Source of the DNA: Aliiroseovarius lamellibrachiae
Lineage (GTDB): Bacteria; Pseudomonadota; Alphaproteobacteria; Rhodobacterales; Rhodobacteraceae
Assembly: GCF_018599245.1 (NCBI RefSeq)
Contig: NZ_JAHEVJ010000007.1
Coordinates: 204,113-268,112, forward strand
Reading direction: 5' to 3'
DNA length: 64,000 nucleotides
Of this stretch, positions 16,952 to 28,205 are shown one piece after another (within the stretch, counting starts at the first letter, position 1; every line of letters starts with the position of its first letter). Under the pieces are notes generated by a model. That model was given only the letters and a program-made list of their open reading frames with translations, made no database searches and had not been told where the DNA came from. Made by a program: the position numbers and the translations under genes.

Positions 16952-17794
16952 TCAGGCAACCTTATTTTCAATATCAAGCGTCCCCAGCCCCTCGCGCACT
17001 TTTTCTTCGCAATACAGGCTTAACGCCTTGCGGTTGGCAAAATCCGTAACCTTTACAGGGGTGTGATAGATCAGCTCAATACGCCCCTGGCGTCTTGCGG
17101 CAAGGGTCTGGAGCAGATGGGGCGCAAAATCCATATCCCCCCACCAACCATAAAATCGAGGATCTTCGCCCTCGGGTGCGAAATAGCGCACGCTCACCGG
17201 TTGCACCCACATGAAATCTCGCAGTTCTGAGGTGAAGAACGCGGCAAAAAGCGTTGATTTAAAAGGTAAAACTCTCTGGGAATCAGAGGATGTACCTTCT
17301 GGAAAGAACAAGAGCTTATGTCCCGCACTCAGACGCGCGCGGAACACCTCTATTTGCTGCGCCGCCTCGCGCCGATCGCGATTGATGAAGACGGTTCCGG
17401 TGGCACGCGCGAGCCACCCAATGCCGGGCCAATTGGCCACTTCGGCTTTGGAAACGAAATACACCCGTTTTTTGGCGTTGAGAGAAAAGATATCCAACCA
17501 GCTGGCATGATTGGCCACGACAGCGCCTTTTTCACGCATCTGCTCGCCGATCGCCCGAAACGGCAGACCGATAATTACAAAAGCGCTGCGACACACAAAT
17601 TGCGTAATATAGGGTGTAACGGGCCTGTGCAGACCAAAGATCGGACGCTCGACCAGGCGCACCAGAAGCAACAATAACAGCCCACCAAACACGAGGAGGC
17701 CCAAAGGCAAACCACGCCACAGCACCCGGACGATTTCCATCCCTTTCGGGCGAAAGGGTTTGGGTTCGGCCTCTCCATGCCACAGCGCGCTCAT
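16952..17794 (-). CDS. olsA: Lyso-ornithine lipid / 1-acyl-glycerol-3-phosphate acyltransferase
   Basis: 280-aa PlsC-type acyltransferase. There is an N-terminal membrane helix (GLPLGLLVFGGLLLLLLVRL), then block I NHASWLDIF with the HxxxxD-type catalytic pair (His-Ala-Ser-Trp-Leu-Asp), block II GTVFINRDRREAA, and block III FFPEGTSSDSQRVLPFKS. The start overlaps olsB by 4 bp (ATGA at 17791-17794). Next to olsB the likely role is the second step of ornithine-lipid synthesis: adding a fatty acid to lyso-ornithine lipid at the inner membrane. A general phosphatidic-acid acyltransferase is the alternative. Confidence 0.85.
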   Translation of the reverse strand: MSALWHGEAEPKPFRPKGMEIVRVLWRGLPLGLLVFGGLLLLLLVRLVERPIFGLHRPVTPYITQFVCRSAFVIIGLPFRAIGEQMREKGAVVANHASWLDIFSLNAKKRVYFVSKAEVANWPGIGWLARATGTVFINRDRREAAQQIEVFRARLSAGHKLLFFPEGTSSDSQRVLPFKSTLFAAFFTSELRDFMWVQPVSVRYFAPEGEDPRFYGWWGDMDFAPHLLQTLAARRQGRIELIYHTPVKVTDFANRKALSLYCEEKVREGLGTLDIENKVA

Positions 17795-18558
17795 CGGCGT
17801 TTCTCGGTATAGATCGCTTTGTGTGTCGCGCTCATCTTATTGGTGTCCATGATCAAACATACATCCGTGGTGTTAAAGCTGTGATCCACAAAAGCGCCCT
17901 GCCCCACATAGCCGCCAAGCCGTAGATAGGCCTTGATCAACGCCGGAACCGCGCGCATTGCTTTGGGCCTGTCGATCTGGTTTTCTGGGAGCAGGTTCAT
18001 CTCTTGATATACATCTGGCAGGGCGCAAACGCGCAAGTCTTCGGGCGCGAGGTGGCGGTGATGCAACAGGGAAAGTGGTGCTTTTAGTGTTTCAATATCA
18101 GTGCCATGGAATGACGCCACGCCAAAAAGAACCTCGATCTTATGGGCCGCAACATAGTCTGCCAAGCCATTCCATAAGACCATCATTGCCGCGCCGCCTC
18201 GGTACTCTGGATGCAGGCAGGATCGACCAAGTTCTAACAGCTTGCGACCGGACGCCTTTAGGGTCGACACATCATACTCCGCCTCGGAATAAAACTGGCC
18301 CGGCCCCGAAATCTGATCACTGCGCAGCAACCGATACACCCCAACCGCAGGCATGTCTTCGCGCGATTTATCAAATAAAACAAGGTGATCGTAGAATGGG
18401 TCAAATGCATCACGCTCTAACCCTTCTTTGTGATCGACCAAGGGGCCATCGCTGCCAAGTTCGCGCACGAACACGTCATACCGAAGCTTTTGTGCCGCGC
18501 GTAGATCATCTGCATCGCGGGCGAGCCGCAGCACAAATTGTGGTTCAGCAGAGTGCAT
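17791..18558 (-). CDS. olsB: Ornithine-acyl[ACP] N-acyltransferase
   Basis: 255-aa GNAT-like acyltransferase of the OlsB/hemolysin group. Features: LRYDVFVRELG near the N-terminus, DPFYDHLVLFD, VGVYRLL, FYSEAEYDVS, LELGRSCLHPEYRGG (acyl-donor binding loop), LFGVASFHGTD. It makes lyso-ornithine lipid from ornithine and 3-hydroxyacyl-ACP. Translation probably starts at ATG 18558, 7 nt after GAGG, not at the upstream TTG 18564. It forms a two-gene operon with olsA. Ornithine lipids replace phospholipids under phosphate limitation in many bacteria; no PHO box was recognised upstream. Confidence 0.88.
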   Translation of the reverse strand: MHSAEPQFVLRLARDADDLRAAQKLRYDVFVRELGSDGPLVDHKEGLERDAFDPFYDHLVLFDKSREDMPAVGVYRLLRSDQISGPGQFYSEAEYDVSTLKASGRKLLELGRSCLHPEYRGGAAMMVLWNGLADYVAAHKIEVLFGVASFHGTDIETLKAPLSLLHHRHLAPEDLRVCALPDVYQEMNLLPENQIDRPKAMRAVPALIKAYLRLGGYVGQGAFVDHSFNTTDVCLIMDTNKMSATHKAIYTEKRR

Positions 18559-18663
18559 TTCCAAGCCTCAATTGGTTTCTCCGGGTTCTAATGCGACCGG
18601 ATCCACAACGCAACTCGTCACAACACACGCAATGGTTGCTACTGCAATGATTAAGGTTTAGTA

Positions 18664-18846
18664 TTAACAGCCGGAAGGATCAAAAACAGGTATAAGCTCA
18701 ACAACTTGCGTATCAATCACCTGCTTGCCTACATGTTCAAAATTCGCGGTGACTTTGCCACCGATATTCGATTGCACCTGCCCAAGACCCCAATCCGGTT
18801 GGTTCGGATGACGCACATACATGCCCGGTTCCAATAACGACATCAT
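18664..18846 (-). CDS. DUF3553 small protein
   Basis: 60-aa protein matching the DUF3553 pattern: EPGMYVRHPNQPDWGLGQVQS, then KVTANFEHVGKQVID. The ATG-ATG start at 18846 is 7 nt from AGGAAAGG; the GTG at 18852 is too close to the Shine-Dalgarno. The domain is common in alphaproteobacteria and related to a small beta-barrel type found at helicase C-termini; no function is established. It is divergent from chpT, with only 29 bp between the starts. Confidence 0.8.
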   Translation of the reverse strand: MMSLLEPGMYVRHPNQPDWGLGQVQSNIGGKVTANFEHVGKQVIDTQVVELIPVFDPSGC

Positions 18847-18875
18847 TTTCACGCCTTTCCTAAAGGGAGTATCCC

Positions 18876-19475
18876 ATGCCCACCAACACCCGTGATCTGA
18901 CTGCCTTGATCGGCTCGCGTATTTGCCATGACCTTATCAGCCCTTTAGGGGCAATCGGCAATGGCGTTGAATTGTTGGAGTTGTCTGGCATGGGCGATCT
19001 GCCGGAGATGGCTCTGATTTCGGAAAGTGTGCAAAATGCAAATTTGCGTATTCGATTTTTTCGGATCGCCTTTGGTGCGGCCAATTCAGAACAGCGCGTT
19101 GCGGAAAGCGAAATTCGCACCGTATTGGCCCCGAACGCTGATGGTCGGAAAATTGAAATCAACTGGACCCCGGTTGGTGACCAATCACGCGCAGCCGTCA
19201 AGCTTGCCTTTCTCATTATCCAATGTATGGAAACCAGCATGCCATGGGGTGGCCGCTTAGAGATTGAAGAAACAGATGGCCATTGGCGCATCTGGGGCGA
19301 AGCCGAAAAGCTGCGTGTCGATCCAAGCCTTTGGGCGCTGTTAGAAGCGGATGATGACGAGGCCGAAGTCTCGCCCGCACAGGTGCATTTTGCCCTCATC
19401 GCGCCGGAACTTAAACGACAAGGGCGCACCGCCTGTGTCACCCTTGCCGATCATTCGGTCAGTGTCAGTTTTTAA
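18876..19475 (+). CDS. chpT: Histidine phosphotransferase ChpT
   Basis: 199-aa protein. The signature SRICHDLISPLGAIGNGVELL holds the phospho-accepting His (residue 18) in a DHp-like helical hairpin; the rest is a degenerate HATPase-like domain that does not bind ATP. In alphaproteobacteria ChpT passes phosphate from the hybrid kinase CckA to CtrA and CpdR, controlling the cell cycle, motility and gene transfer agents in Rhodobacteraceae. Neither CckA nor CtrA is in the window. The RBS is AAAGGGAGTATCCC-ATG. The gene is convergent with proA, with 2 bp between the stops. Confidence 0.9.
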   Translation: MPTNTRDLTALIGSRICHDLISPLGAIGNGVELLELSGMGDLPEMALISESVQNANLRIRFFRIAFGAANSEQRVAESEIRTVLAPNADGRKIEINWTPVGDQSRAAVKLAFLIIQCMETSMPWGGRLEIEETDGHWRIWGEAEKLRVDPSLWALLEADDDEAEVSPAQVHFALIAPELKRQGRTACVTLADHSVSVSF

Positions 19476-19477
19476 TC

Positions 19478-20725
19478 CTACGCACGTACGGTACCGTCCC
19501 CTTCGACGATATACTTAAAGCTGGTAAGCTGCATGGCCCCAACCGGGCCACGCGCATGCATTTTGCCCGTGGCAATCCCAATCTCTGCGCCCATTCCAAA
19601 TTCACCCCCATCCGCAAATTGGGTTGAGGCATTGCGCATCAAAATCGCACTGTCGATGCGCGCAAAGAACTTGGCTGCGGTGTCATCGTTTTCGGTCATG
19701 ATCGCATCAGTATGAGAAGAGCTATACTGATTGATATGGGCAATCGCCCCATCCACATCTTCTACAATTTTTGCGGAAATAATACTATCGAGGTATTCTT
19801 TGCCCCAGTCTTCATCCCCCGCAACAACGGTCCCGCTCAGCCCTGCCCCTGCGCGCACTTCGACACCGGCGGCCATCAACTTATCCAGGATGTCTTGCCC
19901 CAATGGCACGGCATCCTTATGGATCAGCAAACACTCCGCCGCGCCACAAATTCCGGTACGACGGGTCTTGGCATTGATCACCACACGCGTTGTTTTCTCT
20001 GCATCCGCATCTTTGTCGATATAGATATGCACTATGCCCTCAAGATGGGCAAAAACTGGCACACGGGCGTCACGCTGTACCAATCCGACCAACCCTTTGC
20101 CACCACGCGGCACAATAACGTCGATATGATCGGTCATGGTCAGCATCTCACTGACCGCCGCGCGATCACGGGTGGGAACGATTTGAATGGCATCCTCAGG
20201 CAAACCTGCGCTGCGCAATCCGTCTTGCAGGCAAGCATGGATGATGCCCGCCGAATGAAAACTCTCGGACCCGCCGCGTAAAATAACTGCGTTCCCCGCC
20301 TTGAGGCACAACGCCCCCGCGTCTGCCGTGACATTGGGGCGGCTTTCATAAATCACGCCAATCACGCCCAGCGGTGTGCGCACGCGCTTAATATGAAGGC
20401 CAGAGGGGCGATCCCATTCTTCGGTGATTTTCCCCACAGGGTCTTCTTGCACCGCAACCGCACGCAGGCCCTCACACATGGCTTTGATCCGATCTTCATC
20501 CAACATCAACCGATCAAGCATTGCAGGCGACAATCCCTTGTCCCGGCCAAACGCCATGTCTTTCGCGTTGGCTGCAACAATCTCATCCCGGCGCATCCAA
20601 CAGGCATCTGCCGCCGCCAAAAGCGCGTTTTGCTTTGCAATGGGGGCCGCGAACGCCAGATCAGTTGCGGCCGCACTGGCGCGCGCTCCGATCTGGGCCA
20701 TCATGGTTTTGATGTCTTCGCTCAT
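19478..20725 (-). CDS. proA: Gamma-glutamyl phosphate reductase
   Basis: 415-aa aldehyde-dehydrogenase-fold enzyme, of normal length for ProA. Features: [64 protein letters not shown] with the catalytic Cys, and [41 protein letters not shown]. It reduces gamma-glutamyl phosphate to the semialdehyde, the second step of proline synthesis. ATG 20725 has GGAGATT upstream; the open frame reaches 20755 but without an RBS. It lies 39 bp downstream of proB in the leftward rplU...proA cluster. Confidence 0.96.
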   Translation of the reverse strand: MSEDIKTMMAQIGARASAAATDLAFAAPIAKQNALLAAADACWMRRDEIVAANAKDMAFGRDKGLSPAMLDRLMLDEDRIKAMCEGLRAVAVQEDPVGKITEEWDRPSGLHIKRVRTPLGVIGVIYESRPNVTADAGALCLKAGNAVILRGGSESFHSAGIIHACLQDGLRSAGLPEDAIQIVPTRDRAAVSEMLTMTDHIDVIVPRGGKGLVGLVQRDARVPVFAHLEGIVHIYIDKDADAEKTTRVVINAKTRRTGICGAAECLLIHKDAVPLGQDILDKLMAAGVEVRAGAGLSGTVVAGDEDWGKEYLDSIISAKIVEDVDGAIAHINQYSSSHTDAIMTENDDTAAKFFARIDSAILMRNASTQFADGGEFGMGAEIGIATGKMHARGPVGAMQLTSFKYIVEGDGTVRA

Positions 20726-20764
20726 GGGATAATCTCCGTGAAGTATCGCCTTCAAGGCTTTGAT

Positions 20765-22938
<2,174 letters not shown>

Positions 22939-22999
22939 TCAGGCTCAAGTCTTTGGCGCTACAAACCCGCGTTTTCCACCCTAAAACGAGATATTAGCA

Positions 23000-23515
23000 T
23001 CATTTTGCAGGCGGACGGGGCAGAGCAAATTTTTGAACCGGCAGGTCCTTGCCTTGCGCCTGACAAAATGCTGTCGCTGTGCCACATTTTGAAAAGCCCA
23101 GTTTTTGCAAAACGCTTCTGGAAGCAACATTGCCCTGAAACACCGCGGCGCCGATCTGATCCCACTCATACCGCGCCCAGCAATGTTTGATCAATTCGCA
23201 CGCCATTTCGGTTGCAAATCCTTTGCCCCAAGCCTCGCGCGCGAGCATATATCCAAGCTTTGGTCCATCAACATCCTGCGACACGATTCCCATACCACCG
23301 ACCATCTGACCTTTGTTAAAGACCGGACCAGCCATCCCCCATTTTGGGTCAAACGGCTTGCAACGCTCCAACGTACGGCTCGGGACTGCGGGCCACGGCC
23401 AAGTGGCTGTCCATTTTACAACGTCAAAATCAGAGGCAAGCGCATGATAGGCGTCATAATCCGCGAGTGTTGCCCGGCGCATCATCAAACGATCAGTGAT
23501 CAGGCGTGTCATCAT
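23000..23515 (-). CDS. GNAT N-acetyltransferase (RimJ/RimL type), copy 1 of 3
   Basis: 171-aa single GNAT domain. It has an N-terminal TDRLMMRRATLADYDAYHAL, the acetyl-CoA loop region LAREAWGKGFATEMACELI, and NVASRSVLQKLGFSKCG near the C-terminus. The ATG overlaps the stop of the upstream GNAT gene (ATGA). The three adjacent GNAT genes are different from each other, not recent copies. The substrate is unknown; RimJ/RimL relatives acetylate N-terminal amino groups. It lies between rpmA and obgE, where alphaproteobacteria often carry one or two such genes. Confidence 0.85.
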   Translation of the reverse strand: MMTRLITDRLMMRRATLADYDAYHALASDFDVVKWTATWPWPAVPSRTLERCKPFDPKWGMAGPVFNKGQMVGGMGIVSQDVDGPKLGYMLAREAWGKGFATEMACELIKHCWARYEWDQIGAAVFQGNVASRSVLQKLGFSKCGTATAFCQAQGKDLPVQKFALPRPPAK

Positions 23516-24039
23516 TTTGATTGGTCCCAGTCCGCCCGATTTAACCAGTCCGCCCGGTTTAAGCTGACCTTAATCAGAGGAACGGCTCGCCCTTGTGCTT
23601 GCGAATGCTCAGAAATAACGCGGCCAGTTGGTTGAAACCCAAGCTTTTTAAGAACGGCGCAGGAACCAGAATTGCCCTCGAAATACCCGGAGCTAAGCAC
23701 CCGCGCCCCGGAGGTTTCAAAGTACCAATCCGTCAGGGCCTCGGCCGCTTCGGTCATATAGCCTTTGCCGTGAAACGGCTTGCCCAACCAATAGCCAAGC
23801 GTGTCGCCAATACCGATCACACCAATCACGCCCTCTTCAGTCTGAATGGCGAGCCCCTCAAAGACAGACCCCGCCTGAAGGTACTCCAGAAAGGCGTCAA
23901 AGTCGTCTGCTGTGTATGGATAAGGCACAACCGTCAGCCAGCGCGAGACATCAATGTCGTTTAACAAACGAACAATGACGTCCCGATCACCACAAGTCAG
24001 CGGGCGCAAAATCAGGCGCGGCGTTTCGATATTTTCCAT
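23512..24039 (-). CDS. GNAT N-acetyltransferase (RimJ/RimL type), copy 2 of 3
   Basis: 175-aa GNAT protein beginning MENIETPRLILRPLT, the classic RimJ/RimL opening. It shows YWLGKPFHGKGYMTEAAEAL (acetyl-CoA binding) and NSGSCAVLKKLGFQPTGRV. The open frame extends to a TTG at 24048, but ATG 24039 fits the family start better. Its C-terminal end contains a short repeated segment (LNRADWLNRADWD). It overlaps the following GNAT gene by 4 bp and starts 13 bp after the previous one, so all three are probably one transcript. Confidence 0.85.
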   Translation of the reverse strand: MENIETPRLILRPLTCGDRDVIVRLLNDIDVSRWLTVVPYPYTADDFDAFLEYLQAGSVFEGLAIQTEEGVIGVIGIGDTLGYWLGKPFHGKGYMTEAAEALTDWYFETSGARVLSSGYFEGNSGSCAVLKKLGFQPTGRVISEHSQAQGRAVPLIKVSLNRADWLNRADWDQSK

Positions 24040-24052
24040 GAACAGCAATCAC

Positions 24053-24592
24053 TTACGCAAACTTGTGCATGTAGGTCCAGGTTGGAACATTGGCCGCGCG
24101 CGCAACACAGTGACTTTCCGCGTCCCCAATATACTCAAACCCAGCATTGGTCAGAACACGCGCCGAGGCCGGATTATCCTGAAATACTTCTGCAAAAATT
24201 TCACTATTTTTCAGCGGGTTGGCCGAAATCATGGCGCGTACGGCCTCTGACGCGATACCGGCATTCCAAAATGCGGGCGCCACCCAATAGGACATTTCCG
24301 ATTGGCCACGATCTAATCGGGTCAGTGTAACCACACCCAGCACTTCCTGCTGTTCTGTCAATGCCCCGTCAATCACCCAAGCATCCTGCGGTTGAGACCC
24401 GTCCAGAGCACGTTGGATGAAGCCTTCTGTCACGCCATCAGGCAACGGATGTGGAATAGATCGCGTGCTGCGCGCCACACGTTCGTCGCCCGCATAAAGC
24501 GCCATCGCACCTGCGTCGGATTTGCGCACGGGGCGCAAAACGAACCGGTCAGCGGGGATAACGGGTTGGCAAGAAATCGTATCGTACATCAT
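24053..24592 (-). CDS. GNAT N-acetyltransferase (RimJ/RimL type), copy 3 of 3
   Basis: 179-aa GNAT protein: FVLRPVRKSDAGAMALYAGD at the N-terminus, MSYWVAPAFWNAGIASEAVRAM at the acetyl-CoA site (the usual glycine-rich loop is weaker, with Ala-Gly-Ile-Ala), and NPASARVLTNAGFEYIGDAE. The start at ATG 24592 follows GGAGGAGGG; the open frame back to 24634 lacks support. First of the three tandem GNAT genes, 204 bp downstream of rpmA and after the rpmA terminator, so it may have its own promoter. Confidence 0.83.
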   Translation of the reverse strand: MMYDTISCQPVIPADRFVLRPVRKSDAGAMALYAGDERVARSTRSIPHPLPDGVTEGFIQRALDGSQPQDAWVIDGALTEQQEVLGVVTLTRLDRGQSEMSYWVAPAFWNAGIASEAVRAMISANPLKNSEIFAEVFQDNPASARVLTNAGFEYIGDAESHCVARAANVPTWTYMHKFA

Positions 24593-24742
24593 GGCTTTCC
24601 CTCCTCCGAAAAGCGCAGATTGCCAAATCTTCAATTTGTGGATGGCCCGCCCGTTTAGAGAGCTGACTATCTGGCAAAATGGTTAACAAAACTTAAAGGT
24701 CCAAATGCGACATCCCAGTTCGATCGGCCCCAAAACAGAAAA

Positions 24743-24767
24743 GGGGCCGGCTGTTGCAGCCGGCCCC
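24743..24767 (-). terminator. Intrinsic terminator of rplU-rpmA
   Basis: Perfect 11-bp stem GGGGCCGGCTG / CAGCCGGCCCC with a 3-nt loop, followed on the minus strand by TTTTCTGTTTT; 29 bp after the rpmA stop. Confidence 0.9.
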
Positions 24768-24796
24768 TGAATTTTCATCACCTTACAGGTTTCGAC

Positions 24797-25066
24797 TTAC
24801 TCAGCGGCCTCCGCCACTGGGAGAACCGAAATAAAGGTGCGGCCCTTGAGGCCCTTGTGGAACTTCACTTTACCTTCGCTGGTTGCGAAGAGGGTGTGAT
24901 CACGTCCCATACCGACGTTTTGGCCTGCCCACATTTTGGTGCCGCGCTGACGCACGATAATGTTGCCGGGAACGACGTCCTGACCACCAAAAATTTTGAC
25001 GCCAAGGCGACGACCGGCTGAGTCGCGGCCGTTACGGGATGAACCGCCTGCTTTTTTATGTGCCAT
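24797..25066 (-). CDS. rpmA: 50S ribosomal protein L27
   Basis: 89-aa L27 with the hallmark start [23 protein letters not shown], then [18 protein letters not shown] and the C-terminal part [15 protein letters not shown]. It is close to the peptidyl-transferase centre. No cleavable N-terminal extension of the Firmicutes type is present. The RBS is AAGGAGAGATAGC-ATG. It lies 21 bp after rplU, as in most bacteria, and is followed by a strong terminator. Confidence 0.98.
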   Translation of the reverse strand: MAHKKAGGSSRNGRDSAGRRLGVKIFGGQDVVPGNIIVRQRGTKMWAGQNVGMGRDHTLFATSEGKVKFHKGLKGRTFISVLPVAEAAE

Positions 25067-25087
25067 GCTATCTCTCCTTAGCTCAGA

Positions 25088-25678
25088 TTAGGCCAGTGTT
25101 TTGGCCTGCTCGACCCAGTCTGCTTTCACTTTAACAGCCTCAAAGCTGTCAACGTCGATCGCAGCCAGTTGGGCGAAGGTGGTGACGCCGGCATCAGCCA
25201 GCTTTTTGGCAGCGGCAGGGCCGACACCAGTGATGGTGGTCAAGTCGTCGCCACCCGCTTGAGCGGGAGCTTCGGCTTTAGCAGCTTTTTTAGCGGCAGG
25301 TTTTGCAGCAGGCGCAGCAGCACCCGAAACAGAACCAGCACCCATTGCAGCTTTTACACCAGATTTATCAGCGCCCTTTTCGAGGACTTCAAGGATCTTC
25401 ACCAAAGTCAGTTTCTGACGGTGGCCCTTGGTACGCTTTGAGCTGTGCTTACGACGGCGTTTCACAAAGTTAATCACTTTGTCGCCTTTGATCTGATCGA
25501 TCACTTCTGCTTGAACGCCCGCGTCTGCGACGACGGGGGTACCAACAGTGGTGCCAACCATGAGAATCTCGTTGAACTGGACAGTGTCACCAGCTTCGGC
25601 CGCCAGCTTTTCGACACGCAGGATGTCGCCAGCTTGGACCTTATACTGCTTGCCGCCGGTTTTCATAACCGCAAACAT
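25088..25678 (-). CDS. rplU: 50S ribosomal protein L21 with C-terminal helix-hairpin-helix extension
   Basis: 196-aa protein. Residues 1-103 are L21 (FAVMKTGGKQYKVQAGDILRVEKL; FKRRRKHSSK-type C-terminal basic patch and GHRQKLT). This is followed by a low-complexity Ala/Lys/Pro linker (about 115-145) and a helix-hairpin-helix-like domain (DDLTTITGVGPAAAKKLADAGVTTFAQLAA). Normal L21 is about 103 aa, so almost half of this chain is extra; similar tails are known in Rhodobacteraceae, and their role is unclear (possible rRNA or DNA contact). ATG 25678 follows GGAAGATCAT; the open frame to 25750 is not used. Confidence 0.95.
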   Translation of the reverse strand: MFAVMKTGGKQYKVQAGDILRVEKLAAEAGDTVQFNEILMVGTTVGTPVVADAGVQAEVIDQIKGDKVINFVKRRRKHSSKRTKGHRQKLTLVKILEVLEKGADKSGVKAAMGAGSVSGAAAPAAKPAAKKAAKAEAPAQAGGDDLTTITGVGPAAAKKLADAGVTTFAQLAAIDVDSFEAVKVKADWVEQAKTLA

Positions 25679-25982
25679 ATGATCTTCCTTCATTTTCCGC
25701 GTCCTACGGCCCCGGTTTGACCCGGTGTTCCAAGGATGGGTCTGGCCCATCTTGCCCCGAACGGCGCGCCCATATGGGCCGCAATTAAACTCACTGGTAA
25801 AGGGAACCCCTTACCAGACTGGCGGCTTATCGGGGGAATTGGGACTTAAGTCAAGAAAAATAACAGCAAAGCCCGACGGAATGCTCAGCTTGTGCTTGCC
25901 TCCATGGGCAGGCCATATTAGCCAATGACCACGCGAAAAGACCACTTAGCATTCTATACCAATCCCTGCGGAGAACCAGCCC
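25679..25982. other. Divergent intergenic region between rplU and the sulfotransferase gene
   Basis: 304 bp with the leftward ribosomal-protein promoter and the rightward sulfotransferase promoter. No L21-leader structure and no further gene were recognised. Confidence 0.35.
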
Positions 25983-28139
25983 ATGACGCAAAAACGATCA
26001 AAATCATCGGCCCCCATGTTCCCGCTGGCAAGTCAGGCGGCAAAAGCAAATGTTGGATCCACCACGGGGATGCAACAGACCAACCTAAAGGTCGCCCAAG
26101 CCCAAACTGCCATTCGCATGGGGCATGCAAAGATGTCTCAGGGCAAATTCAAAGAGGCGGTAGACGCCTATCAAACGGCGGCGCGCATTCTACCCAAGGA
26201 AATCGCTATTTGGACGGCATATGCAAAATCCTTGTCGATGCTTGGGGACAAAACGGCCAACAAACGCGCCCAAAAGTTATTGAAAAAATCTGGCCTGCCC
26301 GGCCCCGCACAGAAATCCATCGTGACCGAGATGTCGCGCAGCAACACCAAAACCTCGCGCACCAGCACCGGGATTTCTAAGGAAGTGATCAACCAGCTTC
26401 TGACCCGCTTTAACAACGGGGATGCGCAAGGCGTTGCGCAGGAGGCAAAGGCCCTCGCTGAGGTGCATGGTTCAAATGAAATCATCCGATTGATCCTGGG
26501 GGCCTCGTTGGCAGCGCTGGGTCAAAACGAAGGTGCAGAAGCGGCTTATCTGGAGGCATTGTCCATTGCCCCAGATTACGCAGAGGCCCAAGCAAATCTG
26601 GGCGAGCTTCTGACCGCGCAAGGGCGGTACAATGATGCGTTGGAGCATCTTCAGGCGGCGTTCCGTCAAATTCCCTCGAACCCGAAAGTCCTGGGAAACC
26701 TTGGCCGCGCCATGAAAGAGGTGAACCGCACACATGAGGCGCTTAACTATCTCGACAAGTTCTTAGCCCTCGCGCCGAACACGCCTTTTGCGCAATTTCT
26801 GCGCGCCGAATGCCTGATCACGTTGGAGCAGGGTGAAGAGGCGATTAAAGCTTTGGATGCAATGCCCGAGCAGCATCGTTCAAACCCAGAACATCTTGTT
26901 TTGCGGGCCGTTGCCTTAGATCAAACCGGGCAAACGGACGAGGCGCTGGACCAAGTCCGAGACGCAGCCAAGCTTGCCCCAACCCAAATTCGTGTTGTCA
27001 CGGTGTCGGCAAATCTGTTGCAGCAGCATGGGGCGTTTGACGAAGCAGAGGCGCTGTTGGTCAAAGCGACCGAGCTGGGGTTAAAACATGGTGCGGTGTA
27101 CCGCCAGATCACAAGCGGGCGGAAACTCGACAAAGACGAACCTCTTGCGCTTGAAATGCTGGACCAATGGGTTTCAAACCCCGAGATCAAGGGGCGTGCA
27201 GACCTTGGGTATGCCTTGGTCAAATTGATGGAGGACAACAAGCAGTATGACAAGGTATGGCACTATCTTGACACGGCAAACACCATCCTGCGCACCGAGT
27301 TCCCCAACCCAAAAGGACGCGACCGTCGAGAGTTGACGCAAATGCTATCCTTCGTCGGGGATATGGATCTTACGCGCGTGGGAAAGGTTGGCTATCAAGA
27401 CGACAGTCCAATTTTTGTCACCGGTCTGCCCCGGTCGGGCACCACGCTTGTGGAGCAAATTCTTTCAAGCCATTCGCGTGTGACAGGCGGGGATGAAATG
27501 GCGCTTTTCCATACGATGGGCTTTAATCGCGCCTCGGACGTTTTGGCCAAGGGTGGCAAAATCAACGATATGACACCCAAAATGCTTGAAGAGATTGGCA
27601 AAGACTATCGAGACGCCGTTCTGAAACGTCACCCGGGCGCAGATATTGTAACCGACAAGTCAATCTCGACCTATAAAGTTGCGCCTTTGGTGTGGCTTGC
27701 CCTTCCCAAAGCAAAAATTGTCGCGCTGAAACGTGACCCACGCGACAATCTGTTTTCGATGTTGAAAAACCGGTTTGTGTCCGGGCTGCACACTTACACC
27801 TATTCTCAATCAGATCTGGTTGAGGTTTACCAATTGTTCACCGAATATCTTGCCGCGTGGCGTGAATTGGCAGCCGACCGGATCTATGAAATCCAATATG
27901 AAGAACTCGTCGCCAATCCCGAAGTTGAAGTGCGCAAGTTGTTGGAGTTCTGCGAGTTGGGTTGGGAAGACGCCTGCATGAACTTCCACCAAAACACCCG
28001 CAAGGTGAAAACCCTGTCGATCCACCAAGCCCGTCAGCCCCTTTATAATTCCTCAATTGGCCGTTGGCGCCGTTACGAGGAGCATTTGGGCGAGATGTTG
28101 GAGGGGCTTACGGGGATGGTCGGCGTACCGGAAGACTAA
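25983..28139 (+). CDS. TPR-repeat sulfotransferase
   Basis: 718-aa protein in two halves. Residues about 35-440 are tetratricopeptide repeats (ALSIAPDYAEAQANLGELLTAQGRYNDALEHL and similar). Residues about 470-710 are a sulfotransferase domain with the PAPS 5'-phosphosulfate loop FVTGLPRSGTTLVEQILSSH, a central KIVALKRDPRDNLFSMLKN (3'-phosphate site) and YEELVANPEVEVRKLLEFC. The fusion is common in marine alphaproteobacteria, where the acceptor is usually unknown (protein, polysaccharide or small molecule). No signal peptide is seen, so it is probably cytoplasmic. It is a single-gene transcript: divergent promoter, terminator at 28165. RBS GGAGAACCAGCCC-ATG. Confidence 0.93.
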   Translation: MTQKRSKSSAPMFPLASQAAKANVGSTTGMQQTNLKVAQAQTAIRMGHAKMSQGKFKEAVDAYQTAARILPKEIAIWTAYAKSLSMLGDKTANKRAQKLLKKSGLPGPAQKSIVTEMSRSNTKTSRTSTGISKEVINQLLTRFNNGDAQGVAQEAKALAEVHGSNEIIRLILGASLAALGQNEGAEAAYLEALSIAPDYAEAQANLGELLTAQGRYNDALEHLQAAFRQIPSNPKVLGNLGRAMKEVNRTHEALNYLDKFLALAPNTPFAQFLRAECLITLEQGEEAIKALDAMPEQHRSNPEHLVLRAVALDQTGQTDEALDQVRDAAKLAPTQIRVVTVSANLLQQHGAFDEAEALLVKATELGLKHGAVYRQITSGRKLDKDEPLALEMLDQWVSNPEIKGRADLGYALVKLMEDNKQYDKVWHYLDTANTILRTEFPNPKGRDRRELTQMLSFVGDMDLTRVGKVGYQDDSPIFVTGLPRSGTTLVEQILSSHSRVTGGDEMALFHTMGFNRASDVLAKGGKINDMTPKMLEEIGKDYRDAVLKRHPGADIVTDKSISTYKVAPLVWLALPKAKIVALKRDPRDNLFSMLKNRFVSGLHTYTYSQSDLVEVYQLFTEYLAAWRELAADRIYEIQYEELVANPEVEVRKLLEFCELGWEDACMNFHQNTRKVKTLSIHQARQPLYNSSIGRWRRYEEHLGEMLEGLTGMVGVPED

Positions 28140-28164
28140 GGCGGCGCCCCCCACAGAGTGACCC

Positions 28165-28192
28165 AAAAGGGCTGCCAACGGCGGCCCTTTTT
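28165..28192. terminator. Bidirectional terminator after the sulfotransferase
   Basis: 12-bp stem AAAAGGGCTGCC / GGCGGCCCTTTT (one wobble) with a 3-nt loop and a T-run. It also lies just below the stop of the convergent aldolase gene. Confidence 0.85.
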
Positions 28193-28205
28193 AAGTTTTT
28201 CAATG

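Noticed and set aside
25925..26380. 151-aa frame overlapping the start of the TPR-sulfotransferase
   Set aside because: It is in another frame of a well-supported gene, and its sequence is His/Gly-rich and non-protein-like.
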